Shown piece by piece: positions 53,940 through 62,591 of a stretch of DNA of 64,000 bases; position 1 is the stretch's first letter, and each line of letters opens with the position of its first letter. The position numbers and the translations under genes are program-made. The DNA comes from Sporomusa sphaeroides DSM 2875 (GTDB lineage: Bacteria > Bacillota > Negativicutes > Sporomusales > Sporomusaceae): contig NZ_CP146991.1 of the NCBI RefSeq assembly GCF_001941975.2, forward strand, positions 1,179,501-1,243,500, read 5' to 3'. The notes under the pieces were generated by a model. That model did no database searches. It was not told the DNA's origin and was given only the letters and a program-made list of their open reading frames with translations.

Positions 53940-54857
53940 TTAACGAAAGATGTTGAGTTTTTGCAATAGCAAGTCCAAGGTGCTGGTCTGACTTGGGAGC
54001 CTTAAGTGGCTTGCAATGTTTTGCCATAATATGGTCAGTTCTTTTTTGACATCACTGTGTGGCATCTCTAATACTGTTTGTCCGGACTGGGCAGCGGTGC
54101 GGAAGGTGTCGCTGTAGGGGATTTGACCAAATACAGGAAGTCCTTTGCTGAGGCACCAGGTTATCATTTGGTTTGTATTTTCCTGGTGAAGGGTACTTTT
54201 ATTGATGCATATGGCCAAAGGCAGCCGGAAATGGTCAGCTAAATCTGCCAAGCGGCCTAAGTCATGCATGCCGGATACCGATGGTTCTACAACCGCCAGT
54301 GCTAAGGTTGCTCCAGATAGGGCGGCGATAGCCGGACAACCGATGCCCGGGGGTCCGTCGGTGATAATAAGCGGCAGATGCTCTGTTGCTGCCATTTTTT
54401 TAGCCTCCTGCCGGACCTTGCTTACTAATTTCCCGGAATTTTCCACAGACAGGCCGAGTTCGGCATGAATTAAACTGCCAAAGCGCGTATGGGAGATAAA
54501 CCAGTGTCCTGCTTGTTTTTCCTTCATGGCGATAGCGTGTTCCGGACAATTAAAGGCACATACGCCGCAGCCTTCGCAGTTTAGCGGTGCGGTAATAATC
54601 CCGCTGTTAATGGCGCCAAACCGGCAGAGGCTGGTGCATTTGCCGCAGTGGCTGCAGGCAGCTTCGTCAATGTGCGGCTCAAACCCGGCAGTAAATGTAT
54701 GCGTTTCCCGGATGGTGGCGCCGCTGACCAGATGAAAGTTAGCGGCATCGACATCACAGTCTGCCAGCACTTTTTGTGGTGCCAGACAGGCGAGCGCTGC
54801 ACTGATGCTGGTTTTGCCTGTGCCGCCTTTGCCACTGACGATGACTAATTCCTTCAT
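53940..54857 (-). CDS. MinD-like ATPase with a ferredoxin insert
   Basis: This 305-residue protein of the ParA/MinD type has Walker A SGKGGTGKTSI at its start, an inserted two-[4Fe-4S] ferredoxin domain (CSHCGKCTSLCRF near residue 69 and CEGCGVCAFNCPEH near 95), then the rest of the ATPase with LIITDGPPGIG. Family members occur in pairs in anaerobes and help assemble or insert metal clusters; the client is unknown. It overlaps its paralogue at 54854 by 4 bases (ATGA). Confidence 0.9.
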   Translation of the reverse strand: MKELVIVSGKGGTGKTSISAALACLAPQKVLADCDVDAANFHLVSGATIRETHTFTAGFEPHIDEAACSHCGKCTSLCRFGAINSGIITAPLNCEGCGVCAFNCPEHAIAMKEKQAGHWFISHTRFGSLIHAELGLSVENSGKLVSKVRQEAKKMAATEHLPLIITDGPPGIGCPAIAALSGATLALAVVEPSVSGMHDLGRLADLADHFRLPLAICINKSTLHQENTNQMITWCLSKGLPVFGQIPYSDTFRTAAQSGQTVLEMPHSDVKKELTILWQNIASHLRLPSQTSTLDLLLQKLNIFR

Positions 54858-55705
54858 GTTCCCGCGCTCCTTTCAGCTTTAAGCTGCTGCCAGATGGAAG
54901 CGGCGATGCTTTGAAATTCGCCTGGTATGCAGCCGGCGGCATATTGCCGGGCGAAGGCAAGGCTGTGGGGGATTTTAGCCAGGATGGGAACCTGGCGGCT
55001 CGCACAAAAGGTTTCAATACTTTCATCGCCGGCAGCGCCGTCACTTTTATTAAGTACAACACCTGTCGGCAGCCGGAGCAGGCGGGTGATATTCAGGGCC
55101 AGCTCCAGGTCATGTCTGCCAAAAGGAGTCGGTTCGGTAACCAAGATGCAAAAATCGCTGTCTTTGACGGCAGTAACCATGGAACAGGAAGTACCTGGCG
55201 GACAATCTATCAGAATATCGCCTGCAAGCTGCAAACCTGTTTGCTTCATTTGCTTGATCAGTGGTACGGCGCTGGGCGTGCCCACCTTTAACGTGCCTTT
55301 TAGCAGGTAAATACCAGGATGAGCGGCAGCTGTTCCAGCCGTAAGCGTGCCGATGGTCTTTTGTTCTTCGCTGATGGCAGCCTGCTGACAGGCGAGCAGG
55401 CAACCGCCGCAGCTATGACACAATTCATCGAACAATATGGCGGAATTACCGGAAATGGCTATAGCACTGAACAGGCAAACGGCTGAACAGGCCCCGCACC
55501 CAGTGCAGCGGTCACTGTCAATATGCGGTACCATGACGGTAATGTCCTGTCCGGCTGCCTGCCACTGTGGCTGGAGAAACAAGTGGCAGTTTGGTTCTTC
55601 GACATCACAATCAAGCAGTGTGACTTGAGAATGGGCAGCAGCAAGCAATAAAGCTAAGGTTGTTTTGCCTGTGCCGCCTTTGCCGCTGGCAATACTGATT
55701 AGCAC
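54854..55705 (-). CDS. Second MinD-like ATPase with a ferredoxin insert
   Basis: This 283-residue paralogue has Walker A SGKGGTGKTTL, Fe-S Cys clusters CTGCGACSAVC and CHSCGGCLLACQQA (residues 68-110) and the Walker B-like ILIDCPPGTSC. It starts 20 bases inside a palindromic site at 55727. The two ATPases probably form a heterodimer. A separate upstream operator and DUF134 gene suggest linked control. Confidence 0.9.
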   Translation of the reverse strand: MLISIASGKGGTGKTTLALLLAAAHSQVTLLDCDVEEPNCHLFLQPQWQAAGQDITVMVPHIDSDRCTGCGACSAVCLFSAIAISGNSAILFDELCHSCGGCLLACQQAAISEEQKTIGTLTAGTAAAHPGIYLLKGTLKVGTPSAVPLIKQMKQTGLQLAGDILIDCPPGTSCSMVTAVKDSDFCILVTEPTPFGRHDLELALNITRLLRLPTGVVLNKSDGAAGDESIETFCASRQVPILAKIPHSLAFARQYAAGCIPGEFQSIAASIWQQLKAERSAGT

Positions 55706-55726
55706 ATTTCAACCTCCTTTGCATAG

Positions 55727-55744
55727 TATGAAATATATTTCATA
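55727..55744. promoter_or_regulatory. Perfect 18-bp palindrome before the ATPase operon
   Basis: TATGAAATATATTTCATA is self-complementary and lies 22 bases before the start of the second ATPase on the minus strand. A near copy with two changes occurs at 56208, upstream of the DUF134 gene. The likely binder is the DUF134 protein. Confidence 0.65.
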
Positions 55745-55759
55745 ATTTAAACAAAAAAA

Positions 55760-56191
55760 TTATTCTTCGTTGTGACTGACAGTTGAGGCTTGGCACGCTG
55801 GACATAAAAGGTCGTAGCAACGCTGACCGTTGCCGTGGGGCAATGTCCATTTGTGGCCGCAGGTATGGCAGACAAAATGCCGTAACATAGTGCGGCGGTG
55901 GGCGATGCGAAAAGTGCCGCCATCAACTCGCAGAGCATGGCCTCCCCATAAGGCTGCAGCAATTTTTTGATGGGCGCTGTTGACAATACGGTGAAAAGTG
56001 GGGCGGGAAACATCCATACTTGTTGCCGCTGTTCCCTGATCAAGCTGTTCGATATCAGCCAACCGAATAGCCTCCATTTCTTCAATGGTTAGGGTAACTT
56101 CCTCCAGATCGCGTAAAGGGACCCCTGCAGGCTTATAATGGGTCACCGGTGGTAATTGTTCAACACGGCGTTCTTTGTGTGGGCGAGCCAT
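55760..56191 (-). CDS. DUF134-family DNA-binding protein
   Basis: This 143-residue protein has the DUF134 signature MARPHKERRVEQLPPV, a helix-turn-helix region (EEMEAIRLADIEQ then AATSMDVSRPTFHRIV) and a C-terminal zinc-ribbon-like part with CHTCGHKW and CPAC. The family is a putative redox or metal-responsive regulator. It sits directly before the Fe-S ATPase genes in the same direction, with a matching palindrome upstream of each. Confidence 0.85.
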   Translation of the reverse strand: MARPHKERRVEQLPPVTHYKPAGVPLRDLEEVTLTIEEMEAIRLADIEQLDQGTAATSMDVSRPTFHRIVNSAHQKIAAALWGGHALRVDGGTFRIAHRRTMLRHFVCHTCGHKWTLPHGNGQRCYDLLCPACQASTVSHNEE

Positions 56192-56207
56192 AGTAATCCT
56201 TTCAAAT

Positions 56208-56225
56208 TATGAGATATATTTCAAA
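56208..56225. promoter_or_regulatory. Degenerate copy of the palindrome upstream of the DUF134 gene
   Basis: TATGAGATATATTTCAAA differs at two positions from the perfect palindrome at 55727. It lies about 20 bases before the DUF134 start, so the protein may regulate itself as well as the ATPases. Confidence 0.5.
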
Positions 56226-56314
56226 ATCAATATATAATAATTTATCCAGTATGTCAAGGAATATTCTTCTGCTGTCTTGTTACGATAAATGTCAAAATAT
56301 TTCGCGAATGCTAC

Positions 56315-56645
56315 TTGCCAAACCACTAACCTTATGTTATTATCTAAGTAAGCACCATCCTTATAGCGCCGTAGATTCAAGACCAATGCAGTGGTAGGAA
56401 ACATTCTGTTTTCCGTTTGTTGCAAGTAGGTTAGTCGAATTGGCAGGATAGTGTTTTTTGTGTATCTGTAAGAGCGTTACCGACTGAGTTTTCCATCTGG
56501 TGAAAGAGTAGGCGTAAGTTCCCTTTTTCGACAAGCGTGTTGTGTGAGTGGTTAATGGATGTGTGAGTAACCGTGTACAGTCAATGCTATATGGATGGGT
56601 GCTCTGGTTAGAGGGGAAGGTGTAAACCTTCCCCTCGGTGTTTTT
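56315..56645 (+). ncRNA. Candidate transcript with promoter and terminator, function unknown
   Basis: TTGCCA (56315-56320) and TATTAT (56338-56343), 17 bases apart, form a plausible promoter. A 10-bp stem GAGGGGAAGG/CCTTCCCCTC (56611-56636) followed by a short T-run looks like a terminator. The 290-base region between has no gene and shows hairpins such as GGAAACA/TGTTTTCC (56398-56414). It ends 70 bases before a GGDEF-EAL gene, so it could be a leader or a free RNA. I could not match it to 6S, tmRNA, SRP or cyclic-di-GMP riboswitch patterns. Confidence 0.35.
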
Positions 56646-56714
56646 CTAAAAAAAAAATTACCATACAAGGGTATTTGTTGTTAAATAGCGAAAAAAGTAA
56701 AAAGGAAAATAACG

Positions 56715-59381
56715 GTGGTGTGCTTCACTGCTGTTAAGGCGACGGCTTTACGAAAAGAGGTATTAAGGGTGCAGGCATTGACGCTTTGGCTGGACAAAAC
56801 CTTAAGCAGAATTTTACTTGCCTTACTGGTATCCATTGTGGGTTTCGTGCTTACTGCCGGATTTTTAACAGATAAATTTGAGGAAAACGGGTATAATTAC
56901 CGGCGGCAAGAACTCAGACGTATTACCGAGGTTGCCCGGAACTCAATAGAGCCTGTTATCCAGCAGTACCGGTCAGGAGTATTGACCCGGCAGCAGGCAC
57001 TAGACATGGTGCGGGGCAATATCCGCACTATGACCTATAACGATATATTTGGTCCAAACTATGTGTTTATGAGTACATATGAAGGGATTATGCTGGTGCA
57101 GCCTTTTGAGCAGAAGCTGGAAGGCAGTGATCAAAGCCGGCTTACTGATGCTTATGGTTTGCCGATTATTACTATGCTTATTGACAAAGCGCGCCTGGGT
57201 GAGGGGTATGTCACTTATTATTATCATCCGCCCGGACGCAGCCAGCCTCAGCAAAAAATATCCTATGTGGTAGGGATTCCTGAATTGGAAGCATATATTG
57301 GCACAGGTATGTACGTTGAGGATATTCAACTTACCTATGATCGCTTTCGTCAGCAATTTCAGAGTATATGTTTGCTGTTTTTTTTGTTGATAATGAGTAT
57401 CCAATACACCTTGCTGCAGCCGGTTTTCAGCAGTTACCGGCTGTTACTCCAGGCTTTTGACCAGCTAAGGAATGACCCGGAGGAGCCACTGACGCTGCCT
57501 TCCTCCCTTTACCGTAAGGGTTCTGAGGCCGGGCGGCTAATTGCCGGTTTTAATAGCATGGTTGGCGAGCTACAGGAAAAAAATGCGGCCATGCAGCAGG
57601 CTCATGAGGAGTTAACCCAAAGTTATGAAGAAATAACAGCAAGCAATGAAGAATTGCTTGCTTTGTATACGCAAGTAACAGAAGCTGATGAATTGCGCCA
57701 GATAAGTGAAGAACGGTACCGCCTGGCTATGGAAGGCATTAATGATGCGGTTTATGACTGGGATTTGCGTAAAAATAAAATGGTATGGGCGGGGCGCTGG
57801 AGCGATATATTGGGTGTGTCTGACGGTGAGGTTCTGGATGGTAAAGATGGCTGGGTAGAAATGATACATCCCGAGGATAAGGCCGTACGGGAGCAGGCGC
57901 TGGCCGATCATTTAGCCGGGAAAACCCCCATGTATTCTGCTGAATTTCGTATTATGACCCAGCCGGGAGAATATATTTGGATATTATCACGGGGAAAAGC
58001 AATATTCGATTCTGCCGGCAATGCCATTCGCATGGTAGGGTCTTTTAGCAATATTAGCGATAAGAAACGGAAGGAGGAAGAAATCTGGTGGTTGGCATAC
58101 CGGGATTCTCTGACCGGCCTTGCCAACAGGCAGTTGTTTATGGAACGCTTGCGGGCTGAATTGCTGCTGGCGCAGCAGGGGGAAGCCTGTGGGGCCATGT
58201 TGTATCTTGACCTGGATAATTTCAAGCTTGTTAATGATACCTGCGGTCACTCGCAGGGCGACCAGCTGCTTGTTGAGATTGCCAACAAACTGGTTGAACT
58301 GGTGGTGGGTGACGGCCATCTGGTAGCCCGTTTGGGTGGTGACGAGTTTGTCGTTTTGCTGACCGATATAACTCAGGAATTTGCAATTGCTCACATGGCC
58401 ACAAATATTCTGCGTAGTTTGGCTGGTGAGGTTAATTTATGCGGGCATCATTTTACTTTATCGGTGAGTATCGGTATTGCGCGTTATCCGCTTGATGGTA
58501 CAGAAGCAGGCGAGCTGCTTAAAAACGCCGATACCGCGCTGTATGTTGCTAAAAATGCGGGCAAGAATGTCTATCGTTTTTTTGAAGAGGCTATGCAGGA
58601 AGATATTATTGAGAAACTTAGCATGGAGCGTAGTCTGCGTGAAGCCATGGGCAAAGACGAATTGCAGTTGCATTTTCAGCCGATTGTAAGTTTGTCAACA
58701 GGGGAAATTGGCGGATATGAAGCGTTGCTGCGGTGGCATAATCTCCAGCGAGGCATGGTATCACCCGGACGGTTTATTCCCTTGATGGAAGAGTCCGGCC
58801 TCATTGTTCCAATCGGTGCCTGGGTTATGAGAACAGCCTGTGCTTTTGCCCGAAAACTCATGGACCGAGGTTGCCTGGACAGCTATGTTGCTGTTAATGT
58901 TTCTGTCAAACAACTGATCAATGGAGATTTTGTATCCATGGTTAAAGCGGCTTTGGCAGAGGCCGGTGTGCCGCCAACGGCACTGGAGCTTGAGATTACC
59001 GAAACCATTCTTATGGATTCCGAGTTTTTTGATGACAATGTGGCCAAACTCAGGGAGTTAAAAGCGACAGGAGTCCGTATTGCTCTGGACGACTTTGGCA
59101 CAGGTTATTCTTCGCTTACTTATCTAAAACAGTTACCTATTGATATTGTCAAGATTGACAAATCGTTTGTGGACGATTTGGCGGCAGGTGGAAAAAATAA
59201 ATTGATTATGGGGTCGATCATTGCGCTGGCTCATAACCTGGGGCTTACCGTAGTGGCCGAAGGAGTGGAGACAGAGGCGCAGCGCGACTTACTGCGGGAG
59301 TTCCAGTGCGATTTTATTCAGGGGTATATTATTAGCCGGCCTGCGCCGGCTGCCGAGATGCTGGAATTTAACACAGTATAA
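56715..59381 (+). CDS. Membrane-bound Cache-PAS-GGDEF-EAL signalling protein
   Basis: This protein of up to 888 residues has one membrane helix (about residues 33-51), a periplasmic Cache-like domain (to about 215), a second helix (near 220-238), a HAMP-like and coiled-coil stretch, a PAS domain (about 335-455), a GGDEF domain with the intact RLGGDEFVVLL site, and an EAL domain with the intact GGYEALLRW. It could make or break cyclic-di-GMP. The GTG at 56715 lacks a strong site; a GTG at 56769 is possible. It regulates surface life style in general; the signal is unknown. Confidence 0.92.
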   Translation: MVCFTAVKATALRKEVLRVQALTLWLDKTLSRILLALLVSIVGFVLTAGFLTDKFEENGYNYRRQELRRITEVARNSIEPVIQQYRSGVLTRQQALDMVRGNIRTMTYNDIFGPNYVFMSTYEGIMLVQPFEQKLEGSDQSRLTDAYGLPIITMLIDKARLGEGYVTYYYHPPGRSQPQQKISYVVGIPELEAYIGTGMYVEDIQLTYDRFRQQFQSICLLFFLLIMSIQYTLLQPVFSSYRLLLQAFDQLRNDPEEPLTLPSSLYRKGSEAGRLIAGFNSMVGELQEKNAAMQQAHEELTQSYEEITASNEELLALYTQVTEADELRQISEERYRLAMEGINDAVYDWDLRKNKMVWAGRWSDILGVSDGEVLDGKDGWVEMIHPEDKAVREQALADHLAGKTPMYSAEFRIMTQPGEYIWILSRGKAIFDSAGNAIRMVGSFSNISDKKRKEEEIWWLAYRDSLTGLANRQLFMERLRAELLLAQQGEACGAMLYLDLDNFKLVNDTCGHSQGDQLLVEIANKLVELVVGDGHLVARLGGDEFVVLLTDITQEFAIAHMATNILRSLAGEVNLCGHHFTLSVSIGIARYPLDGTEAGELLKNADTALYVAKNAGKNVYRFFEEAMQEDIIEKLSMERSLREAMGKDELQLHFQPIVSLSTGEIGGYEALLRWHNLQRGMVSPGRFIPLMEESGLIVPIGAWVMRTACAFARKLMDRGCLDSYVAVNVSVKQLINGDFVSMVKAALAEAGVPPTALELEITETILMDSEFFDDNVAKLRELKATGVRIALDDFGTGYSSLTYLKQLPIDIVKIDKSFVDDLAAGGKNKLIMGSIIALAHNLGLTVVAEGVETEAQRDLLREFQCDFIQGYIISRPAPAAEMLEFNTV

Positions 59382-59401
59382 TCTGGAAGGAGGGGGAACT
59401 G

Positions 59402-60094
59402 ATGCAAATACTTTTTTGGGATATTGACGGAACCTTAATCAGAACAGCCAAAGCCGGACTGTATGCATTTTGTCTGGCTACAGAGGAACTGTGGGGCAAA
59501 CCTGTGGATATTGCCGCCATTAAAGCCGCAGGTATGACCGATAACTACATTGCCAGGCAGATTATCCGGTCTGTGTCCGGGCGTGAAGCCAATTCTGAGG
59601 AAATTGCACGGTTGTGCTGCAGGTATGAAGCGCTGCTTCAAGAACAGCTGGAAAATAGAAAGGGCTTGATTTTGCCGGAAGTCAAAGCTATTTTATCCCG
59701 GCTTCAGGGGCAGACTGAATATAAAATGCTGCTGTTGACAGGCAACAGCCGGCAAGGGGCTGAGATTAAATTAAAGCATTTTGGCCTGGATCACTATTTC
59801 GACTTTCACCGCAGTGCGTTTGCCGGACAATGTGAGCTGCGGGTGGACATTGCGCGCAGCGGGCTGGAAATGGTGCGTTCAACCTGGGGAGACTCCAGGC
59901 AGCATACCATCTATGTCATTGGTGATACGCCCCATGATGTCGAATGCGGTAAAGCTATTGGCGCGTATACTATTGCCATTGCTACCGGCGGGTATTCGGC
60001 AGCAGAGCTGGCAAACTGCACTCCGTGGTGGGTTGTAGAGACACTGCCGCCGGCAGAGGCCTTCCTGGAAAAAATAACAGCCGCAAGACCATAA
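59402..60094 (+). CDS. HAD-family phosphatase (phosphoglycolate-phosphatase-like)
   Basis: This 230-residue HAD hydrolase has motif I FWDIDGTLI (residues 5-13), motif II LLLTGNSRQG near residue 115 and motif IV GDTPHDVECGKAIG near residue 178. Phosphoglycolate and beta-phosphoglucomutase-type substrates are usual. GGAGGGGG lies before the ATG, 20 bases behind the GGDEF-EAL gene. Confidence 0.88.
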   Translation: MQILFWDIDGTLIRTAKAGLYAFCLATEELWGKPVDIAAIKAAGMTDNYIARQIIRSVSGREANSEEIARLCCRYEALLQEQLENRKGLILPEVKAILSRLQGQTEYKMLLLTGNSRQGAEIKLKHFGLDHYFDFHRSAFAGQCELRVDIARSGLEMVRSTWGDSRQHTIYVIGDTPHDVECGKAIGAYTIAIATGGYSAAELANCTPWWVVETLPPAEAFLEKITAARP

Positions 60095-60107
60095 GTTTGC
60101 GGCTGTT
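60075..60107 (+). terminator. Hairpin ending the HAD gene
   Basis: An 11-12 bp stem (arms TAACAGCCGCAA and TTGCGGCTGTT) overlaps the stop codon and is followed by a short T-run. Confidence 0.6.
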
Positions 60108-60141
60108 TTACACATCGGCAACATCTATAAGAAATAATTAT

Positions 60142-60177
60142 AAACCCGCTTAAAACTAATCATTTTTAAGCGGGTTT
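60142..60177. terminator. Second hairpin between convergent genes
   Basis: AAACCCGCTTAAAA and TTTTAAGCGGGTTT pair as a perfect 14-bp stem with an 8-base loop, between the HAD gene and the small minus-strand gene. Confidence 0.65.
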
Positions 60178-60236
60178 TGGTGTTTATTGCAGCGGAAAAT
60201 GGTAAAATGTAAAAAAGGAGGGCGCCGATAATAAAA

Positions 60237-60260
60237 AACGAGAGTATTGCTACTCTCGTT
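60237..60260 (-). terminator. Terminator of the small minus-strand gene
   Basis: AACGAGAGTA and TACTCTCGTT pair around TTGC. Read on the minus strand, a run of Ts follows, so it terminates the 66-residue gene. Confidence 0.75.
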
Positions 60261-60270
60261 CCAGATAGTT

Positions 60271-60471
60271 CTATTTACTATATGTTTGCAAATAGGATAA
60301 ACCAAGTTGTTCGTACTTTTCCAAGTGGTTAATAACGGCAACTCTTTGGGTAATGCTAAGATCATTGACACATTCAATGCCAACAGCCTCTTTGATGATT
60401 CTTTTAATCTCAAAACTGCAATACCCGAAAAAGGACAACCGGTTTATTAGTTGTTCAATGCGTTGATTCAT
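60271..60471 (-). CDS. Hypothetical 66-residue protein
   Basis: A strong site (TTGGAGGAAAAT on the minus strand) precedes an ATG at 60471. The product is helical and charged, with NRLSFFGYCSFEIKRIIKEA early and HLEKYEQLGLSYLQTY late. It has its own terminator. No domain is recognised. A longer frame to 60489 is less likely. Confidence 0.6.
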   Translation of the reverse strand: MNQRIEQLINRLSFFGYCSFEIKRIIKEAVGIECVNDLSITQRVAVINHLEKYEQLGLSYLQTYSK

Positions 60472-60707
60472 ATTTTCCTCCAAATCCAAGGCTAAATTGG
60501 TAATTAACGTTTACTAACGTTACAGCCGCGATTACCTGATATTACCAAAATGTACATTAGATTACAGAGAACCAGGAATTAGTTAATTCTAATACTTGCT
60601 TCTTGACTTGAATGCAATGGTAAATAACTCATAAAGCATAACATGAAATAAGTTATTAGTCAACAATTTTTATTTGTTAATGAATGCGATATGAAGGGGG
60701 ATTTATA

Positions 60708-61307
60708 ATGGCGCAAATTTTGGCATTGTTAGGAAGCCCAAAAACTGATGGAACCAATAGTGTGCTAATTGATGAATTAGTGGGGGGAGCTGCTTCGTGC
60801 GGTGACGTTGAAGTTCAGAAACTGGTGTTGAATAAGCTCAAAATTATACCTTGCCAGGCCTGTGATGCTTGCATGCATACAGGACGCTGTCATTTAAAGG
60901 ATGATATGGAGATTATTTATGAAAGCATAATTAAGATGGATGCGTTTATTTTGGGAGCTCCGATTTATTTTAGCGGTATAAGTGCCCAGGCAAAACTTAT
61001 GATTGATCGCTGTCAGCCTTTCTGGTCGGAAAAATATGTGAGAAAAAACGATGTTTTTTCCGGCCGGCTGCGTCCGGGAATCTTCGTTGCAACTGGTGGA
61101 CAGGCAGCTTACGAAGGGCAGTTTATCGGTTCTTTGTATGTAATGAAGTTGTTGTTCAAGATGATTGGCGTTAAGGGTATTGCTAATCTTACACTGGACA
61201 ATCTAGATAGCAAACCGTTGGCACAACGGCCTGACGATTTGGCACAGGCCTTTGAACTTGGGAGGAAGCTAATGGAAGATTGTAAGGGGGGCGGGGGCAT
61301 ACTGTAA
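60708..61307 (+). CDS. Flavodoxin-fold NAD(P)H:FMN oxidoreductase (Isf-like)
   Basis: This 199-residue flavoprotein has the FMN-binding start LALLGSPKTDGTNS, a Cys-rich block PCQACDACMHTGRC near residue 50 (compact Fe-S-like), then GAPIYFSGISAQAKLMIDR. It resembles iron-sulfur flavoproteins and NADPH-dependent FMN reductases of anaerobes. AAGGGGGA precedes the ATG at 60708. The electron partners are unknown. Confidence 0.85.
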   Translation: MAQILALLGSPKTDGTNSVLIDELVGGAASCGDVEVQKLVLNKLKIIPCQACDACMHTGRCHLKDDMEIIYESIIKMDAFILGAPIYFSGISAQAKLMIDRCQPFWSEKYVRKNDVFSGRLRPGIFVATGGQAAYEGQFIGSLYVMKLLFKMIGVKGIANLTLDNLDSKPLAQRPDDLAQAFELGRKLMEDCKGGGGIL

Positions 61308-61358
61308 ACACAAACAAAGCCGGATATTATAATCAGTAAGGAAGGGTATCGCCGGAAT

Positions 61359-62198
61359 ATGGCCTACAAATTAATTTGCATTGATGTTGACGGGACGCTT
61401 TTAAATAGTAAGCATGAAATTACCCCAAAGGTGAAAGAAGCAATAGAGAAGGCCCATGCGCTGGGACTGCATACGGTGATAAGCACCGGACGCATGTATA
61501 CCGACGCCCAATATTACGCTGACCTCATTGGCGTAAAATCCCCGGTGATAGCATCAAACGGAGCCTTTATCAAAGAAAAGGATAATGATCAAGTAATTTA
61601 CAAAGATATTCTGGGTGAAAGCTTATGCCTGGAACTATTGGAGATATTTCGGAAACATCGCACAACACCTTACTTTTGTACTCCGCATAAATTTTATTAT
61701 GGAACGATTCTGTTTAAATTCTTTTATATTGTCACTAAATTATTCGGCAGGAGGAACAACAACCTGGATATGGAATATGTTTTTTCCTGGAAACAGTGGC
61801 AAACGGTATTGCAACAGGAAAAAGAGGATATTGTAAAATGTGAGATTATCTATAGAGATGCAGCCTTGGTTGAACAGTTGCGGCAGGAACTGGCAAATAT
61901 TGAACAGGTGGAAGTTGTTGATTCTTCTCAATATAATATCGAAATTACCCGCAAAGGGGTTTCAAAAGGAAAAGCGGTAGCCATGCTGGCAGCATTGTAT
62001 AATCTGCAGCGGGAAGAAATAATTGCTATAGGCGACAGCGCCAATGATATTTCCATGATAGAATATGCCGGTTTGGGCATCGCTATGGGCAATGCTTTGG
62101 CTAGTGTAAAACAATGCGCTGATTATATCACAGACTCTAATGATGAAGATGGAGTAGCTAACGCGATAAACAGGTTTGTTTTAGGGGCACAGTTTTGA
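61359..62198 (+). CDS. Cof-type HAD hydrolase
   Basis: This 279-residue HAD phosphatase of the Cof/YidA type has motif I CIDVDGTLLNSK at residue 7, motif II TVISTGRMYTDA near residue 40, and motif IV ISMIEYAGLGIAMGNA near residue 228 with GDSANDISMI before it. It hydrolyses sugar phosphates or nucleotides. AAGGAAGGG lies upstream. Functional link to neighbours is not apparent. Confidence 0.9.
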   Translation: MAYKLICIDVDGTLLNSKHEITPKVKEAIEKAHALGLHTVISTGRMYTDAQYYADLIGVKSPVIASNGAFIKEKDNDQVIYKDILGESLCLELLEIFRKHRTTPYFCTPHKFYYGTILFKFFYIVTKLFGRRNNNLDMEYVFSWKQWQTVLQQEKEDIVKCEIIYRDAALVEQLRQELANIEQVEVVDSSQYNIEITRKGVSKGKAVAMLAALYNLQREEIIAIGDSANDISMIEYAGLGIAMGNALASVKQCADYITDSNDEDGVANAINRFVLGAQF

Positions 62199-62320
62199 AA
62201 TACAATATTTAAACTGTGCTTACGCAAACGTCGGTTGTGCAGTGGTGGCAATAGAGCTAACTAAGTAACATAATTTCGGGATAGATTTTCATTAAAAGAT
62301 ATACAGTTTTCTGGCAAAAA

Positions 62321-62370
62321 AACAGCCGGGCGAAGACTTTGTTCAAGTCTCCGCCCGGCTGTTTTTTTTT
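62321..62370 (+). terminator. Strong intrinsic terminator
   Basis: AACAGCCGGGCG and CGCCCGGCTGTT pair, with an inner AGACTT/AAGTCT stem, followed by nine Ts. It lies 120 bases after the Cof gene. Confidence 0.85.
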
Positions 62371-62591
62371 ATTATGTTTATGAATATTTGGTAATTTAAA
62401 TAAATATATTTTGGTAGACATCCAATAAATGGTAACAATTCATACTGGAGACCGGTCGATGTGCTGGGTTGAAGCGGGCAGCTATTTTGCCAGTCAATTT
62501 AGCCGATCGTAGTCCGGGGAGACTTGGAGGTGGGATTACATTAGTTGGGAATAAGCCAAGGAATTGCTAAGAGTATGAGGGAGGTAAAATA
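62371..62591. other. Intergenic region before the surface-protein genes
   Basis: No gene is supported. It holds AT-rich DNA to about 62440, then mixed sequence with GAGGTGGG and the ribosome site of the next gene. I did not recognise a riboswitch. Confidence 0.4.

Noticed and set aside
56400-56645. 6S RNA, tmRNA, SRP RNA or a cyclic-di-GMP riboswitch
   Set aside because: The conserved cores of those RNAs were not found; only a generic promoter-terminator layout was seen.
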